From: Gammaproteobacteria bacterium
GTDB lineage: Bacteria; Pseudomonadota; Gammaproteobacteria; Acidiferrobacterales; Sulfurifustaceae
Direction of reading: 5' to 3'
Length of the DNA: 63,909 bases
Assembly: GCA_029863005.1 (NCBI GenBank)
Contig: JAOTWF010000007.1
Location: forward strand, 1 to 63,909
The notes beneath the pieces are model-generated. The model saw only the letters and a list, made by a program, of their open reading frames with translations, was not told where the DNA came from and did no database searches. Made by a program: the position numbers and the translations under genes. Each line of letters begins with the position of its first letter. The first letter of the stretch is position 1. Below are positions 43,409 to 51,437 of the stretch, one piece after another.

Positions 43409-44456
43409 TTCATTCAGCCGGCGGCTGCTCGCTTGGTATGACGCGCACGGGCGCAAATCCCTGCCCTGGAAATCCCGGCGTGACCCGTATCGCATTTGGG
43501 TATCAGAAATCATGCTGCAACAGACCCAAGTCGCAACGGTCATCCCGTATTTCAAACGCTTCATAACACGATTCCCCGATGTGCGCACACTCGCGCGCGC
43601 GCGACTCGATTCCGTATTGCATCGCTGGACCGGGCTGGGTTACTACGCCCGGGCGCGCAACCTGCATAAGGCAGCGCAGCAGATCGTGAAAGAACACGCC
43701 GGCAAATTTCCACGCCGCTTCGAGGCCGTGGCCGCCCTGCCGGGTGTGGGCCGTTCCACCGCCGGCGCCATCCTGGCACTGGCTTTTGGCAGCCGTCATC
43801 CCATACTCGATGGCAACGTCCGGCGTGTGTTGGCGCGTTATCACGCCGTCGAAACACCGATCGAACAGCGGGGAACCGAGGTGCGCCTTTGGCAACTTGC
43901 GGAGCGGCACACGCCGCGCGCGCGCTTGGCCGATTACACCCAGGCCATCATGGACCTGGGCGCCACCGTATGCACGCGCGCGAAACCCCAGTGTGCGGTG
44001 TGTCCATTGCGTTTGCACTGCCGTGCCCGCCGTCTCGGGACTCCGCAGGATTTTCCGGTGCGCATCGGCAGGCTCCCGACACCGGTCAAGACCACGCGCA
44101 TGCTCATGATCCACGATGCACGCGGACGTGTGCTGCTGCAACGCCGTCCGCCGACGGGCCTGTGGGGAGGTCTGTGGGGATTTCCCGAATGCGTCGATGG
44201 CAACGCACGGCAATGGTGTCGCCAGTCACTCGGAATCAATATACAGACGGGATCACCGTGGCCGGCGCGGCGCCACAGTTTCAGTCACTTTCATCTCGAC
44301 ATCACGCCCATACCCGCGCGGCTGGTGGGGAGAACGACTCTCGCGATGGAGAATGCCGAAACAGTCTGGTATAACGTTCGGCGTCCGGATCAACGCGGAT
44401 TCAGCGCTCCGGTGAAACATTTGCTTGAACAATTGAGAGGAAAGGAATCGAACTGA
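43398..44456 (+). CDS. mutY: Adenine DNA glycosylase MutY
   Basis: A 352-residue glycosylase that removes adenine mispaired with 8-oxoguanine. The catalytic E37 ([14 protein letters not shown]), D138 ([14 protein letters not shown]), the helix-hairpin-helix [12 protein letters not shown] and the 4Fe-4S motif C-x6-C-x2-C-x5-C ([17 protein letters not shown]) are all present, and a C-terminal NUDT1-like domain with [10 protein letters not shown] follows. yggX starts in its stop codon (TGATG), the usual mutY-yggX pairing. Confidence 0.97.
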   Translation: MRNNSFSRRLLAWYDAHGRKSLPWKSRRDPYRIWVSEIMLQQTQVATVIPYFKRFITRFPDVRTLARARLDSVLHRWTGLGYYARARNLHKAAQQIVKEHAGKFPRRFEAVAALPGVGRSTAGAILALAFGSRHPILDGNVRRVLARYHAVETPIEQRGTEVRLWQLAERHTPRARLADYTQAIMDLGATVCTRAKPQCAVCPLRLHCRARRLGTPQDFPVRIGRLPTPVKTTRMLMIHDARGRVLLQRRPPTGLWGGLWGFPECVDGNARQWCRQSLGINIQTGSPWPARRHSFSHFHLDITPIPARLVGRTTLAMENAETVWYNVRRPDQRGFSAPVKHLLEQLRGKESN

Positions 44457-44731
44457 TGGCCCGTATGGTGAAGTGTGTAAAACTCGGCAAAGAGGCCGAA
44501 GGACTGGATTACCCGACCTATCCCGGTGAGCTCGGCAAACGTATCTGGGAAAACGTCTCAAAGGAGGCCTGGAAGCTGTGGCTCGCTCACCAGACCATGC
44601 TGATGAACGAGTACCGCATCAACCCCATGGACCCCAAGGCTCGCAAGATGATTGAAGGCGAGATGGAAAAATATTTCTTCGGTGAAGGCTCACAGTTGCC
44701 GGAAGGTTACGTCCCGCCAGCCAGCAAATAA
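44456..44731 (+). CDS. yggX: Fe(II)-trafficking protein YggX (copy 1)
   Basis: A 91-residue Ygg[41 protein letters not shown] and [10 protein letters not shown]. The family protects iron-sulfur enzymes against oxidative damage and helps iron delivery. This is the canonical copy, coupled to mutY. A second copy (50625-50909) lies elsewhere in the window beside a radical SAM gene. Confidence 0.96.
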   Translation: MARMVKCVKLGKEAEGLDYPTYPGELGKRIWENVSKEAWKLWLAHQTMLMNEYRINPMDPKARKMIEGEMEKYFFGEGSQLPEGYVPPASK

Positions 44732-44768
44732 CCCGTTTGCCCGCCCGATGCCGCTATTTGAGACTTTT

Positions 44769-44797
44769 TTACAAACTCACGCCGCTTCTTCTATAAT
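44769..44797 (+). promoter_or_regulatory. Promoter of tRNA-Phe
   Basis: TTACAA (44769-44774), 17-base spacer, and a perfect TATAAT (44792-44797), followed by the tRNA 13 bases later. Confidence 0.7.
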
Positions 44798-44809
44798 GCG
44801 CCGCTCCCC

Positions 44810-44885
<76 letters not shown>

Positions 44886-44983
44886 TTTTTTCAATGACTT
44901 GCGAAATCCCGCCGTCTTCACTTGACCCACACCGCCGTGGATGATCTCCTGAGAATATTCACACGCACCTTAAGGAGGCGAAC

Positions 44984-45361
44984 ATGAAAAGCTCCGTGAT
45001 TGTTCTGTTTGTGTCGCTGTTTTCTCCAACCACTGCCATTGCGGCGGATAGCGATGAGAGGTATTCGAATTATGGATCGGGAACCCAGTCATGTGAAACT
45101 TACGTTAAGGCGCGAGAGGATTCACGGAATGGAGAAGAACGGATTGAATTGGTATTTTTAACCTGGCTGAACGGTTTTTTGTCCGCCCATAACTACTACG
45201 TGACAAATACTTATGACATAAAAGGAACAACCGATAACGAAGCATTGCTTGTGTGGCTTGAAAATTACTGTAAGCAGAATCCTCGCAAGAGCTTTTCAAG
45301 CGCCGTGGCGGCACTCGCCGACGAGCTTTATCCAAAACGGATTCAACAAGCGCCAAAATAG
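44984..45361 (+). CDS. Small secreted protein, Rap1a/HdeA-like pattern
   Basis: A 125-residue protein with a clear signal peptide (MKSSVIVLFVSLFSPTTAIA) and a mature part with two cysteines (in SCETYVKAR and NYCKQNPRK) and the pattern WLNGFLSAHNYY, VWLENYC, FSSAVAALADELY. Similar spacing is seen in small periplasmic Rap1a/Tai- and HdeA-like proteins, but I cannot assign it firmly. GGAGG lies before the ATG. It sits alone between tRNA-Phe and a decayed copy of that tRNA, in lower-GC sequence, so it may have been acquired. Confidence 0.6.
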   Translation: MKSSVIVLFVSLFSPTTAIAADSDERYSNYGSGTQSCETYVKAREDSRNGEERIELVFLTWLNGFLSAHNYYVTNTYDIKGTTDNEALLVWLENYCKQNPRKSFSSAVAALADELYPKRIQQAPK

Positions 45362-45574
45362 GGATGATCCCCGTGAAAACCGCCAAGCAATACATCATCC
45401 ACAAATAAATATTCTAACTGAGGATCGGCCATCGCTACGGTTTTTATACTCAGGTTGACGCCAGATTCCTGGATTGCCACAGTAGAGATGACCCTGAGTG
45501 ACAACTGTAATGTACCTCATGAAGGGCCCAAGTATCCGGCCCTGGGGCATCTGATTCGGTATCGGTAGTTTTAT

Positions 45575-45657
45575 CTGGGTTAGCTCTTCGCCGTTCTGAA
45601 AATCCGCGTTTCAATAGTTCGATTCCGACTCCGGCCAACATTTTTTCAAGTACTTGT
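45575..45657 (+). pseudogene. Decayed duplicate of tRNA-Phe
   Basis: From 45596 to 45656, 53 of 61 bases match tRNA-Phe 44841-44901 without gaps, including the anticodon GAA, the T-arm GTTCGATTCCGAC and the T-run after the gene. Upstream, CTGGGTTAGCTC (45575-45586) resembles the 5' part of the tRNA, but the rest of the D-arm is missing. CCA is mutated to ACA. The copy cannot fold. It looks like a whole-gene duplication with later deletion, or the far att-like border of a small inserted segment. Confidence 0.75.
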
Positions 45658-45759
45658 TGCGACTCTCCGTTTACCTGCTCACCTTTATTACCATTTCGCC
45701 GCTACTCAGGGCCAACCCACGCCTGCCCTGACATCTTTTGTGCCTTTCCCATTCGATGT

Positions 45760-47169
45760 TCACCGGGGCAGCGTCAGTACCGCCTCGAGCCCGCCGCCCG
45801 GGCGGTTGCGCAGTGTCAACGCTCCGCGATGAGCGCGGGCGATGTCGCGCGCCACCGACAACCCGAGGCCGACACCGCCGGTCTCGCGGCTGCGCGAACC
45901 CTCGATGCGATAGAACGGCTCGAAGACGCGGTTGAGCTCGGCCTCGGGAATGCCGGGGCCGTCATCGGCGACGGTAATACGCAGTTCACGCCCGTCGTCC
46001 TCGACACCGATTCTGGCACGTGTCCCGTACTTGACCGCGTTCTCAGCGAGATTCGTGAGGCAACGCTTGAGGGCCAGCGGCCGGGCCGGATACGGCACCA
46101 CCGCCTGACCGTGCACCTGTACATCATGCCCAGCTTCCTCCATGTCCGCCTGCAGGCTTTCCAGCAATGCCAGCACATCCACCGGCTGTACCGGCTCGTC
46201 GGCACGCGCGCCGCGCAGGAAATCGAGCGCCGCCACGGTCATGGCCTCCATTTCCGCAAGGTCCCTGGCAAATTTTGCCCGCAGCGATTCGTCCTCAATC
46301 ATCTCGGCGCGCAGCCGCAGCCGCGTGATTGGCGTGCGCAGGTCGTGCGACACGGCCGCGAGCATCTGCTCGCGCTCGCGCAGGTACGTCTGGATCCGCG
46401 CCTGCATCGTGTTGAAGGCAGTCGCGGCGCGGCGCACCTCGGCCGGACCTTTTTCCGCCAGTGGCGCGCTGCGGATGTCGCGCCCAAGCTCGTCGGCCGC
46501 GACGGCGAGTACGCCGAGCGGGCGCGTTAGCCAGCGCACCGCAAGCAGCGACAACGCGATCACCGACACCAGCAGCACCGCGAGCGTCAGTAACAGCTTG
46601 TACGGCCAAGCGAACGGCTCTTCCGGCAGACGATGGGCGAAACTGACCCATTGACCGTCCTGCAGTTGCGCCTGCACCAGAAAGGAGGCGCCACGAAGCG
46701 GCAGTCCCGCCATGAGGCCCATGTGTGGTCCCCCCATGTGCGGCCCCCCCATGTGGCCGCCGCTGGGCGGTCTCATGGGCCCGAATTCAACTCCTGCCGC
46801 TCCCGGCTCAAGCATCGCGACATGCAGTGCGCGCTCGTCACCCAGCGAGCGGCGCAAGACCGTGCGCAGGTGCGTGGCGAACATGCTGTCCTCAAACTCC
46901 ACGTTCGCCGCGCGTGATTCGCCCAGGGCGACCTGCAAGCCGGCGGTGTTCACCGCCGACAACATCAATCGACGTTGTTCTGGCGTGAGCGTGTCGAACA
47001 CGCGTACGATGCTCGCGATCCGCTGCGCGGCAGAGAGACCGCTCGCTTCGTATAGCGCCGTCGTCCGGTCGCGCAACAGAATGGCCGCTCCCAGGAGCTG
47101 CGCCAGCAGCAGCCCCCCGAGCAGCACCAGCACCAGACGGCCGGTCAGTGTTGACGGAAGCCAGCGCAT
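45760..47169 (-). CDS. Two-component sensor histidine kinase with a His/Met repeat in the sensor loop
   Basis: A 469-residue membrane kinase: helix 1 (about 11-32), a periplasmic domain of about 155 residues, helix 2 (about 191-213), HAMP, dimerisation domain with the phospho-acceptor H275 (AAVSHDLRTPITRLRLRAEM) and an ATPase domain with NLAENAVKYG, DDGPGIPEAE and GVGLGLSVARDIARAHRG. It is of the EnvZ/CpxA/RstB type. The periplasmic loop carries GGHMGGPHMGGPHM (137-150), a tandem His/Met motif suited to binding copper or another soft metal. The start overlaps the regulator stop by one base. Confidence 0.9.
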   Translation of the reverse strand: MRWLPSTLTGRLVLVLLGGLLLAQLLGAAILLRDRTTALYEASGLSAAQRIASIVRVFDTLTPEQRRLMLSAVNTAGLQVALGESRAANVEFEDSMFATHLRTVLRRSLGDERALHVAMLEPGAAGVEFGPMRPPSGGHMGGPHMGGPHMGLMAGLPLRGASFLVQAQLQDGQWVSFAHRLPEEPFAWPYKLLLTLAVLLVSVIALSLLAVRWLTRPLGVLAVAADELGRDIRSAPLAEKGPAEVRRAATAFNTMQARIQTYLREREQMLAAVSHDLRTPITRLRLRAEMIEDESLRAKFARDLAEMEAMTVAALDFLRGARADEPVQPVDVLALLESLQADMEEAGHDVQVHGQAVVPYPARPLALKRCLTNLAENAVKYGTRARIGVEDDGRELRITVADDGPGIPEAELNRVFEPFYRIEGSRSRETGGVGLGLSVARDIARAHRGALTLRNRPGGGLEAVLTLPR

Positions 47170-47888
47170 TATTTCTGCGCCTCGACCGTGGCAGCGAGCA
47201 CATAGCCTTCGCCGCGCACGGTTTTGATCAGCACCGGTTCCAGGCCGGTATCGCCCAGGCGTCGGCGCAGCCGGCCCACCTGCACGTCGATGCTGCGATC
47301 AAACGGAGTGGACTCGCGCCCACGCGTGAGATCGAGCAACTGGTCGCGCGTGAGTACGCGATTGGGGTGTTCGAGAAACACCTTGAGCAGGCGGTACTCG
47401 CCGCCGGACAGCGCCACGACCACGCCGGCCGACGAAGTGAGCTGGCGGTGCGCGAGGTCGAACGTCCAGCCGGCGAAGCACAGGCGGCTCGCCTCGGCCA
47501 CGGCTTGCGGCGGCAGCGCCTGCGACCGGCGCAGCACCGCCTTGATGCGCGCCAGCAGCTCGCGCGGGTTGAATGGCTTGGGAACGTAATCATCCGCGCC
47601 CATTTCAAGCCCGACAATGCGGTCGGTCTCCGCACCGCGCGCGGTCAGCATGATCACCGGTAATTTCGAGCGCGCGCGCAAATCTCGGCACAGTGTGAGG
47701 CCATCCTCGCCCGGCAGCATCAGATCGAGAATCACGAGATCGAATCGACCGTTATCAAGCGCGGCACGCATGCCACGGCCGTCTGCCACCGCTTGCGCCC
47801 GCATGCCTTCACGCTTCAGATATTCGCTCAGCAGATGGCGGATTTCGGCGTCATCGTCCACGATCAAGATGTGTTCCTGTCGGTCCAT
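47169..47888 (-). CDS. OmpR-family response regulator
   Basis: A 239-residue regulator: receiver domain with ILIVDDDAEIRHLLSEYL, phospho-acceptor D55 in DLVILDLMLPGEDGLTLCRD and KPFNPRELLARIKAVLRR, then a winged helix ending VGRLRRRLGDTGLEPVLIKT with VRGEGY. It pairs with the adjacent kinase. ATG 47888 is the family start. Its promoter region is shared with the divergent spy-like gene and holds TGTAAC repeats, probable binding sites. The likely target is that gene and its own operon. Confidence 0.93.
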   Translation of the reverse strand: MDRQEHILIVDDDAEIRHLLSEYLKREGMRAQAVADGRGMRAALDNGRFDLVILDLMLPGEDGLTLCRDLRARSKLPVIMLTARGAETDRIVGLEMGADDYVPKPFNPRELLARIKAVLRRSQALPPQAVAEASRLCFAGWTFDLAHRQLTSSAGVVVALSGGEYRLLKVFLEHPNRVLTRDQLLDLTRGRESTPFDRSIDVQVGRLRRRLGDTGLEPVLIKTVRGEGYVLAATVEAQK

Positions 47889-47932
47889 GAGGCCTTTATA
47901 CCCCGGCGGCAGTATTCCAGTGCGAAAAAAAT

Positions 47933-48009
47933 TGTAACGCAATGTAACAGCTACCCTGGAAGACGCAATCCGTTACAAAAGTCACCATTCAAGACACACA
48001 GCGGTTACA
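47933..48009. promoter_or_regulatory. TGTAAC repeats between response regulator and spy-like gene
   Basis: TGTAAC occurs at 47933 and 47943 with a ten-base period, the arrangement of OmpR-family tandem sites, and its complement GTTACA at 47972 and 48004. A TAATAC box at 48021-48026 could be the -10 of the spy-like gene. I infer control of both divergent units by the adjacent regulator. Confidence 0.6.
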
Positions 48010-48067
48010 CGGGGTTGGTCTAATACGTCTGCAGTAGTTTCCCGTTAACTAACCAAGGAGATACATC

Positions 48068-48580
48068 ATGAAAACATTATCCAAGATTGTCATCGGCACC
48101 GCCGCCGGCGTGGGCATTGCCCTGGCCACGGTGGCCTACGCCCACGGCCCCGGATATGGTCCGGACAGCTACGGACACGGCATGGGCATGCACGGCTCAT
48201 ACGGTCACGGCATAGGTATGCACGGCCCGGGAGGATATGGAACCGGCATGGGGATGTATGGAGCCCCGGGGACCGGCGCACCGTGCGCGGCTGATGCCCG
48301 GCTCGAAGGCATCAAGAGCGAACTGAAGCTCACGGGCAACCAGACCAAGGCCTGGGACAGCTTTGAGAAAGCGGTCCGCAGCCAGACGGAGGCGATGTTC
48401 GAAACCCGCGCACAGATGCGCGCCGGTGCGCAGAATCCGGATGCACACATCACGTTCATGGAGCAGCGGCTTGAGGGCATGAAGGCGGTGCAGAAAGCGC
48501 GCACCGATCTGTACAAGGTACTGACACCGGAACAGAAGGCGATTGCCGATCGGTACGGGTTCCAGGGCTCGCGCAGTTGA
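48068..48580 (+). CDS. Spy/CpxP-family periplasmic protein with a His/Met/Gly-rich N-terminus
   Basis: A 170-residue secreted protein: signal peptide (cleavage probably near residue 25), a low-complexity stretch at 26-66 with repeated YGHGMGMHG/GIGMHG units, then a helical Spy-like domain with LKLTGNQTKAWDSF and VLTPEQKAIADRYG, both LTxxQ-type motifs. Spy and CpxP are periplasmic chaperones induced by envelope stress and metals. The His/Met-rich head may bind copper or a similar metal. It is divergent from a two-component operon whose sensor has a matching His/Met repeat. Confidence 0.87.
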   Translation: MKTLSKIVIGTAAGVGIALATVAYAHGPGYGPDSYGHGMGMHGSYGHGIGMHGPGGYGTGMGMYGAPGTGAPCAADARLEGIKSELKLTGNQTKAWDSFEKAVRSQTEAMFETRAQMRAGAQNPDAHITFMEQRLEGMKAVQKARTDLYKVLTPEQKAIADRYGFQGSRS

Positions 48581-48587
48581 GCGGCCC

Positions 48588-48613
48588 GTTGCGGCAGGGA
48601 GTCTTGCCGCAAC
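48588..48613 (+). terminator. Hairpin after the spy-like gene
   Basis: GTTGCGGCA and TGCCGCAAC form a nine-base-pair stem with an eight-base loop, starting eight bases after the stop codon. No T-tract follows, so its termination strength is uncertain. Confidence 0.55.
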
Positions 48614-49226
48614 CCATTATTAGTCTGGGTGCACCCCGCCGTTTGGGTGCACCCCGCCGGTCTATCGGTTAAACACCTTTCATGACCGGTCGGGATGAGC
48701 TGTACGAATCCAAAGTACTATGTGACTTGTGCTGAGGGGTAGAAAGCAAAGTCAAAGTTCTCCACACAAACGCTGCTACCTCTTCTGCCGACCTGAGCCA
48801 GCCCACCATAATTCAGCGTGCCCATGAGCCTAAGTTGGTTTATTTAAACTCTTGATTCCTCATGTTGGATCATTCCGGATCTTCGGCAGGACATTCTTAT
48901 AATCCGCCTGTCGTAGGTTCAATTGCTCTTCGCGTCCTGCTCCCCGTCCTTCGGGGCACACTACGTGCGTTCAAAACCGTTTTCAATAAATTTCCCAACT
49001 CCGGGCCAGATTAACTACTACCGCACCCCTGCGCTACACGATTGCGACATCTCTCAGGGTTATTACTGCAGCCCGCCGATCAATGCAGAAACATTTACTG
49101 ATCTCTTGCGGGACTGGAACCAAATAAGAGGGGGAAAATGCAGACTCAAGCATTGATCCGCCCGGCATGCCGCTGAACAACTCCCGGTAGTCCCGCCTGA
49201 TATTTATCGATCATACGGCGGAATAA
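48614..49226. other. Accessory intergenic region with a tRNA-like relic
   Basis: About 600 bases without a convincing gene. It holds a 16-base direct repeat, TGGGTGCACCCCGCCG at 48626 and 48644. At 48899-48929 about 23 of 31 bases match the anticodon stem, variable loop and T-arm of tRNA-Phe (TCCGCxTGTCGTxGGTTC), so a second degraded tRNA 3' fragment may be present. One plus-strand open frame (48923-49156) shows no protein-like features. Confidence 0.4.
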
Positions 49227-50615
49227 TTAAAAACTTTGCAGTTGCTGATGGGTCGGCTCGGCGCAGCAATACCAAGGCTCGGACAGGCGCGGGATCGGTA
49301 AACTCATCACATGTTCCGCCAGTTCCGGAATCTCTCCGCCCAGCGCCGCGTGCGCCAGTTTCCAGATAGACGCGAAGATATCGCGTCGGGTTAATTTTTC
49401 CGCCTCGGCTTTCATTACCAACTCCTGCACCGCGAGTTGCAAACGATCGACACGCGTGTCGGGATTTTTCCACGGATAGCCCAGGAGCTTGGGGTCAAAT
49501 TCGCCGATGTACGATTGCATATCCGGCAACCCCAGCAACAGCGAACCTTGCGGGATCAGCAGGCGAATCGCCAACTGGATCGGCGGCACGCTCTCGACCA
49601 GATCAAGCTCGAGCAGGCGCTTAAGCAGCGCGATGTTGCCTTCCAGCGTGGTCCAGGGCGTAAAGGCCACAAAGGTTGGGGCAAGTGCAATATCAGCGGC
49701 GCGGCAGAGCCGCAAGGCGCGCGCGAAATCGTCTTTCGTATGGTTCTTGGCCAGCCGTTCCAACACACGATCGTCCACCGATTCCACGGCGCTGGTGATG
49801 AACAAGCAACCGGTGGCTTTCAGTTCCGGCAGCATATCGGCGTGTTTGATAATGTGCTGAATCTTGATGGTGACGTCGTATGTAATACCCGGAAATTCGG
49901 CGTGCAGGGCTTGCGCGAGCTTCCGCGCATGGGTTGGACCGTTCAGGAAATCCGGGTCGCCGAAGGAGATATGTTGCGCTCCGGCAGAGACCTGCTGACG
50001 CACGTCGGCCATGACGGTATCCACCGGAATAACGCGAAATGCACCTTGATACACCGGCACCACCGGGCAATGGCGGCACAAGTGCTTGCAGCCGCGCGTG
50101 CCCTCGGCGAAGCCGACGGTCTTGCGCCCACCGTCGGGCAGTTGCAGATGCGCGTAGCGTTCCAGCGGCGGCAGCGCACGGCGATCGGGCGTCATGAATT
50201 CTATCCTGGACAGATTCACCACCGGCTCGGTTTGGACCTTGCCATCGCCGGCGCGCAGACGTTCCACCAGTGATACCAGCGCGGGTTCGACTTCACCGCC
50301 GAGGACGATTTGGACTCCCAACTTGCGCAGCAGCTTTTCATTCATGGGCGCATACAGGCCGTAAACGCACAGGTGCGCCTCAGGCGCCAGTTTCCGCACC
50401 CGCGGGATCGCCTCGATGGCGATGCGCGTGGCGGTGTGCATGGCAACATAGATGGCGACCACGCGGGCGTCGCGCAACACTTCGGGTTCCAGGCATTGCA
50501 GAGTGAGATCGAGGCAATGCACCTCGCAACCGGCACGCGCGAGCCACGCCGCCGGCTCGGCCAGGCCGAAAGGCTGGCGGCCAATCTCGTAGGGATTGAT
50601 CAGGACGACTTTCAC
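49227..50615 (-). CDS. B12-binding CCAEP-tail radical SAM protein
   Basis: A 462-residue class B-like radical SAM protein: an N-terminal cobalamin-binding Rossmann domain (about 1-130, MKVVLINPYEIGRQPFGLAE), then the SAM cluster C176-x3-C180-x2-C183 in EGTRGCKHLCRHC, and a C-terminal extension ending WYCCAEPT, with C450-C451. This CCAEP tail, or CUAEP with selenocysteine in relatives, marks a distinct family of unknown function. It is preceded at nine bases by a second yggX. The tail cysteine pair is probably catalytic. It could methylate or rearrange an unknown substrate. Confidence 0.85.
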   Translation of the reverse strand: MKVVLINPYEIGRQPFGLAEPAAWLARAGCEVHCLDLTLQCLEPEVLRDARVVAIYVAMHTATRIAIEAIPRVRKLAPEAHLCVYGLYAPMNEKLLRKLGVQIVLGGEVEPALVSLVERLRAGDGKVQTEPVVNLSRIEFMTPDRRALPPLERYAHLQLPDGGRKTVGFAEGTRGCKHLCRHCPVVPVYQGAFRVIPVDTVMADVRQQVSAGAQHISFGDPDFLNGPTHARKLAQALHAEFPGITYDVTIKIQHIIKHADMLPELKATGCLFITSAVESVDDRVLERLAKNHTKDDFARALRLCRAADIALAPTFVAFTPWTTLEGNIALLKRLLELDLVESVPPIQLAIRLLIPQGSLLLGLPDMQSYIGEFDPKLLGYPWKNPDTRVDRLQLAVQELVMKAEAEKLTRRDIFASIWKLAHAALGGEIPELAEHVMSLPIPRLSEPWYCCAEPTHQQLQSF

Positions 50616-50624
50616 GAACCGCTG

Positions 50625-50909
50625 CTATTTTTTGCTGCCGGCAGGCTGGAATCCGGCCGGGAGCTTACCCATGTCGCCTTCGCCGAACAGGAAGCCGACC
50701 ATGTGCTGTTCGATGACCTTGATGCTGCCCGGGTCGGCGCTGCTGAGCTTGTTCTCGTTGATGATCGTGGCCAGGCGCGCCAGCCATTGTTTCCAGCCTT
50801 CCTTGGAGACGTTTTCAAATATGCGCTGGCCCAAGGCCCCCGGATGCGGCGGGCGCTCCAGACCTTCGGCTTCGCGTTTCAGTACGACGCAGCGAACGGT
50901 GCGTGCCAT
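50625..50909 (-). CDS. Fe(II)-trafficking protein YggX (copy 2)
   Basis: A 94-residue YggX paralogue: MARTVRCVVLKREAEGLERP, GALGQRIFENVSKEGWKQWL and MVGFLFGEGDMGKLPAGFQP. The N-terminal cysteine is kept. It differs from copy 1 at many positions, so it is not a recent duplicate. It is the first gene of an operon with the CCAEP-tail radical SAM gene, suggesting dedicated iron supply or protection for that oxygen-sensitive cluster. The divergent neighbour is an A-type Fe-S carrier. Confidence 0.92.
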   Translation of the reverse strand: MARTVRCVVLKREAEGLERPPHPGALGQRIFENVSKEGWKQWLARLATIINENKLSSADPGSIKVIEQHMVGFLFGEGDMGKLPAGFQPAGSKK

Positions 50910-51071
50910 GCGTGCCTCTTGTTCGTAAATGATGGAGACATTGTATTACGAATAACCGGGCCACCGCTCATTGCCACATGAAATGCGGTGATTTGGCGCA
51001 GTCAATTTCATGATTCCGGCCGAATCGGGTACCATGCTTTACATCTGGATTCACGAATGAGGAGCGATGTC

Positions 51072-51437
51072 ATGGGCGCCATCGAATATTCCACCCGTAT
51101 CGGCGACGCCGAGATGCGGCTCACCCCGGCGGCGCAGGCCAAGTTCGCCGAACTGCTGAAGGAAGCCGACAGTGACATCGCCGGCATCCGCGTGTTCGTC
51201 TCGGGCGGTGGCTGCAGCGGTATGACCTACGACATGACCTACGCCAGCAGCGTGGACAGTGAGTACGACAGCGTGCTCGAAGGTCCGGGCTTCAAGGTCT
51301 TCGTCGACCCGGTCGCGCTCAATTACCTGCAAGGCTGCGAGATCGATTTCACCAATTCGAGCTTTGTGTTCAACAAGGTGTTCCAGGCGGTAGGCGGCAA
51401 AGGCACCTGTGGCGGATGCGGCGGCGGAGGTTTCTAG
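51072..51437 (+). CDS. A-type iron-sulfur carrier (HesB/IscA/ErpA-like) with CGGC end
   Basis: A 121-residue HesB-domain protein: MRLTPAAQAKFAELL, the first ligand C48 in GIRVFVSGGGCSGMTYDM, IDFTNSSFVFNKVF and a C-terminal GTCGGCGGGGF. A-type carriers end C-G-C; here the pair is C113-G-G-C116, one glycine wider, and a fourth cysteine C89 lies in between. ATG 51072 has GGAG at good distance; an ATG at 51057 is also possible. It overlaps the ATP-grasp gene by 29 bases. Confidence 0.85.
   Translation: MGAIEYSTRIGDAEMRLTPAAQAKFAELLKEADSDIAGIRVFVSGGGCSGMTYDMTYASSVDSEYDSVLEGPGFKVFVDPVALNYLQGCEIDFTNSSFVFNKVFQAVGGKGTCGGCGGGGF

Noticed and set aside
48626-48659. 16-base direct repeat as an operator or insertion footprint
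   Set aside because: Two copies only, no flanking element and no gene suitably placed; kept only as a note.
48923-49156. Open frame of 77 codons downstream of the spy-like gene
   Set aside because: No ribosome-binding site, no protein-like pattern, and it overlaps a tRNA-like relic.
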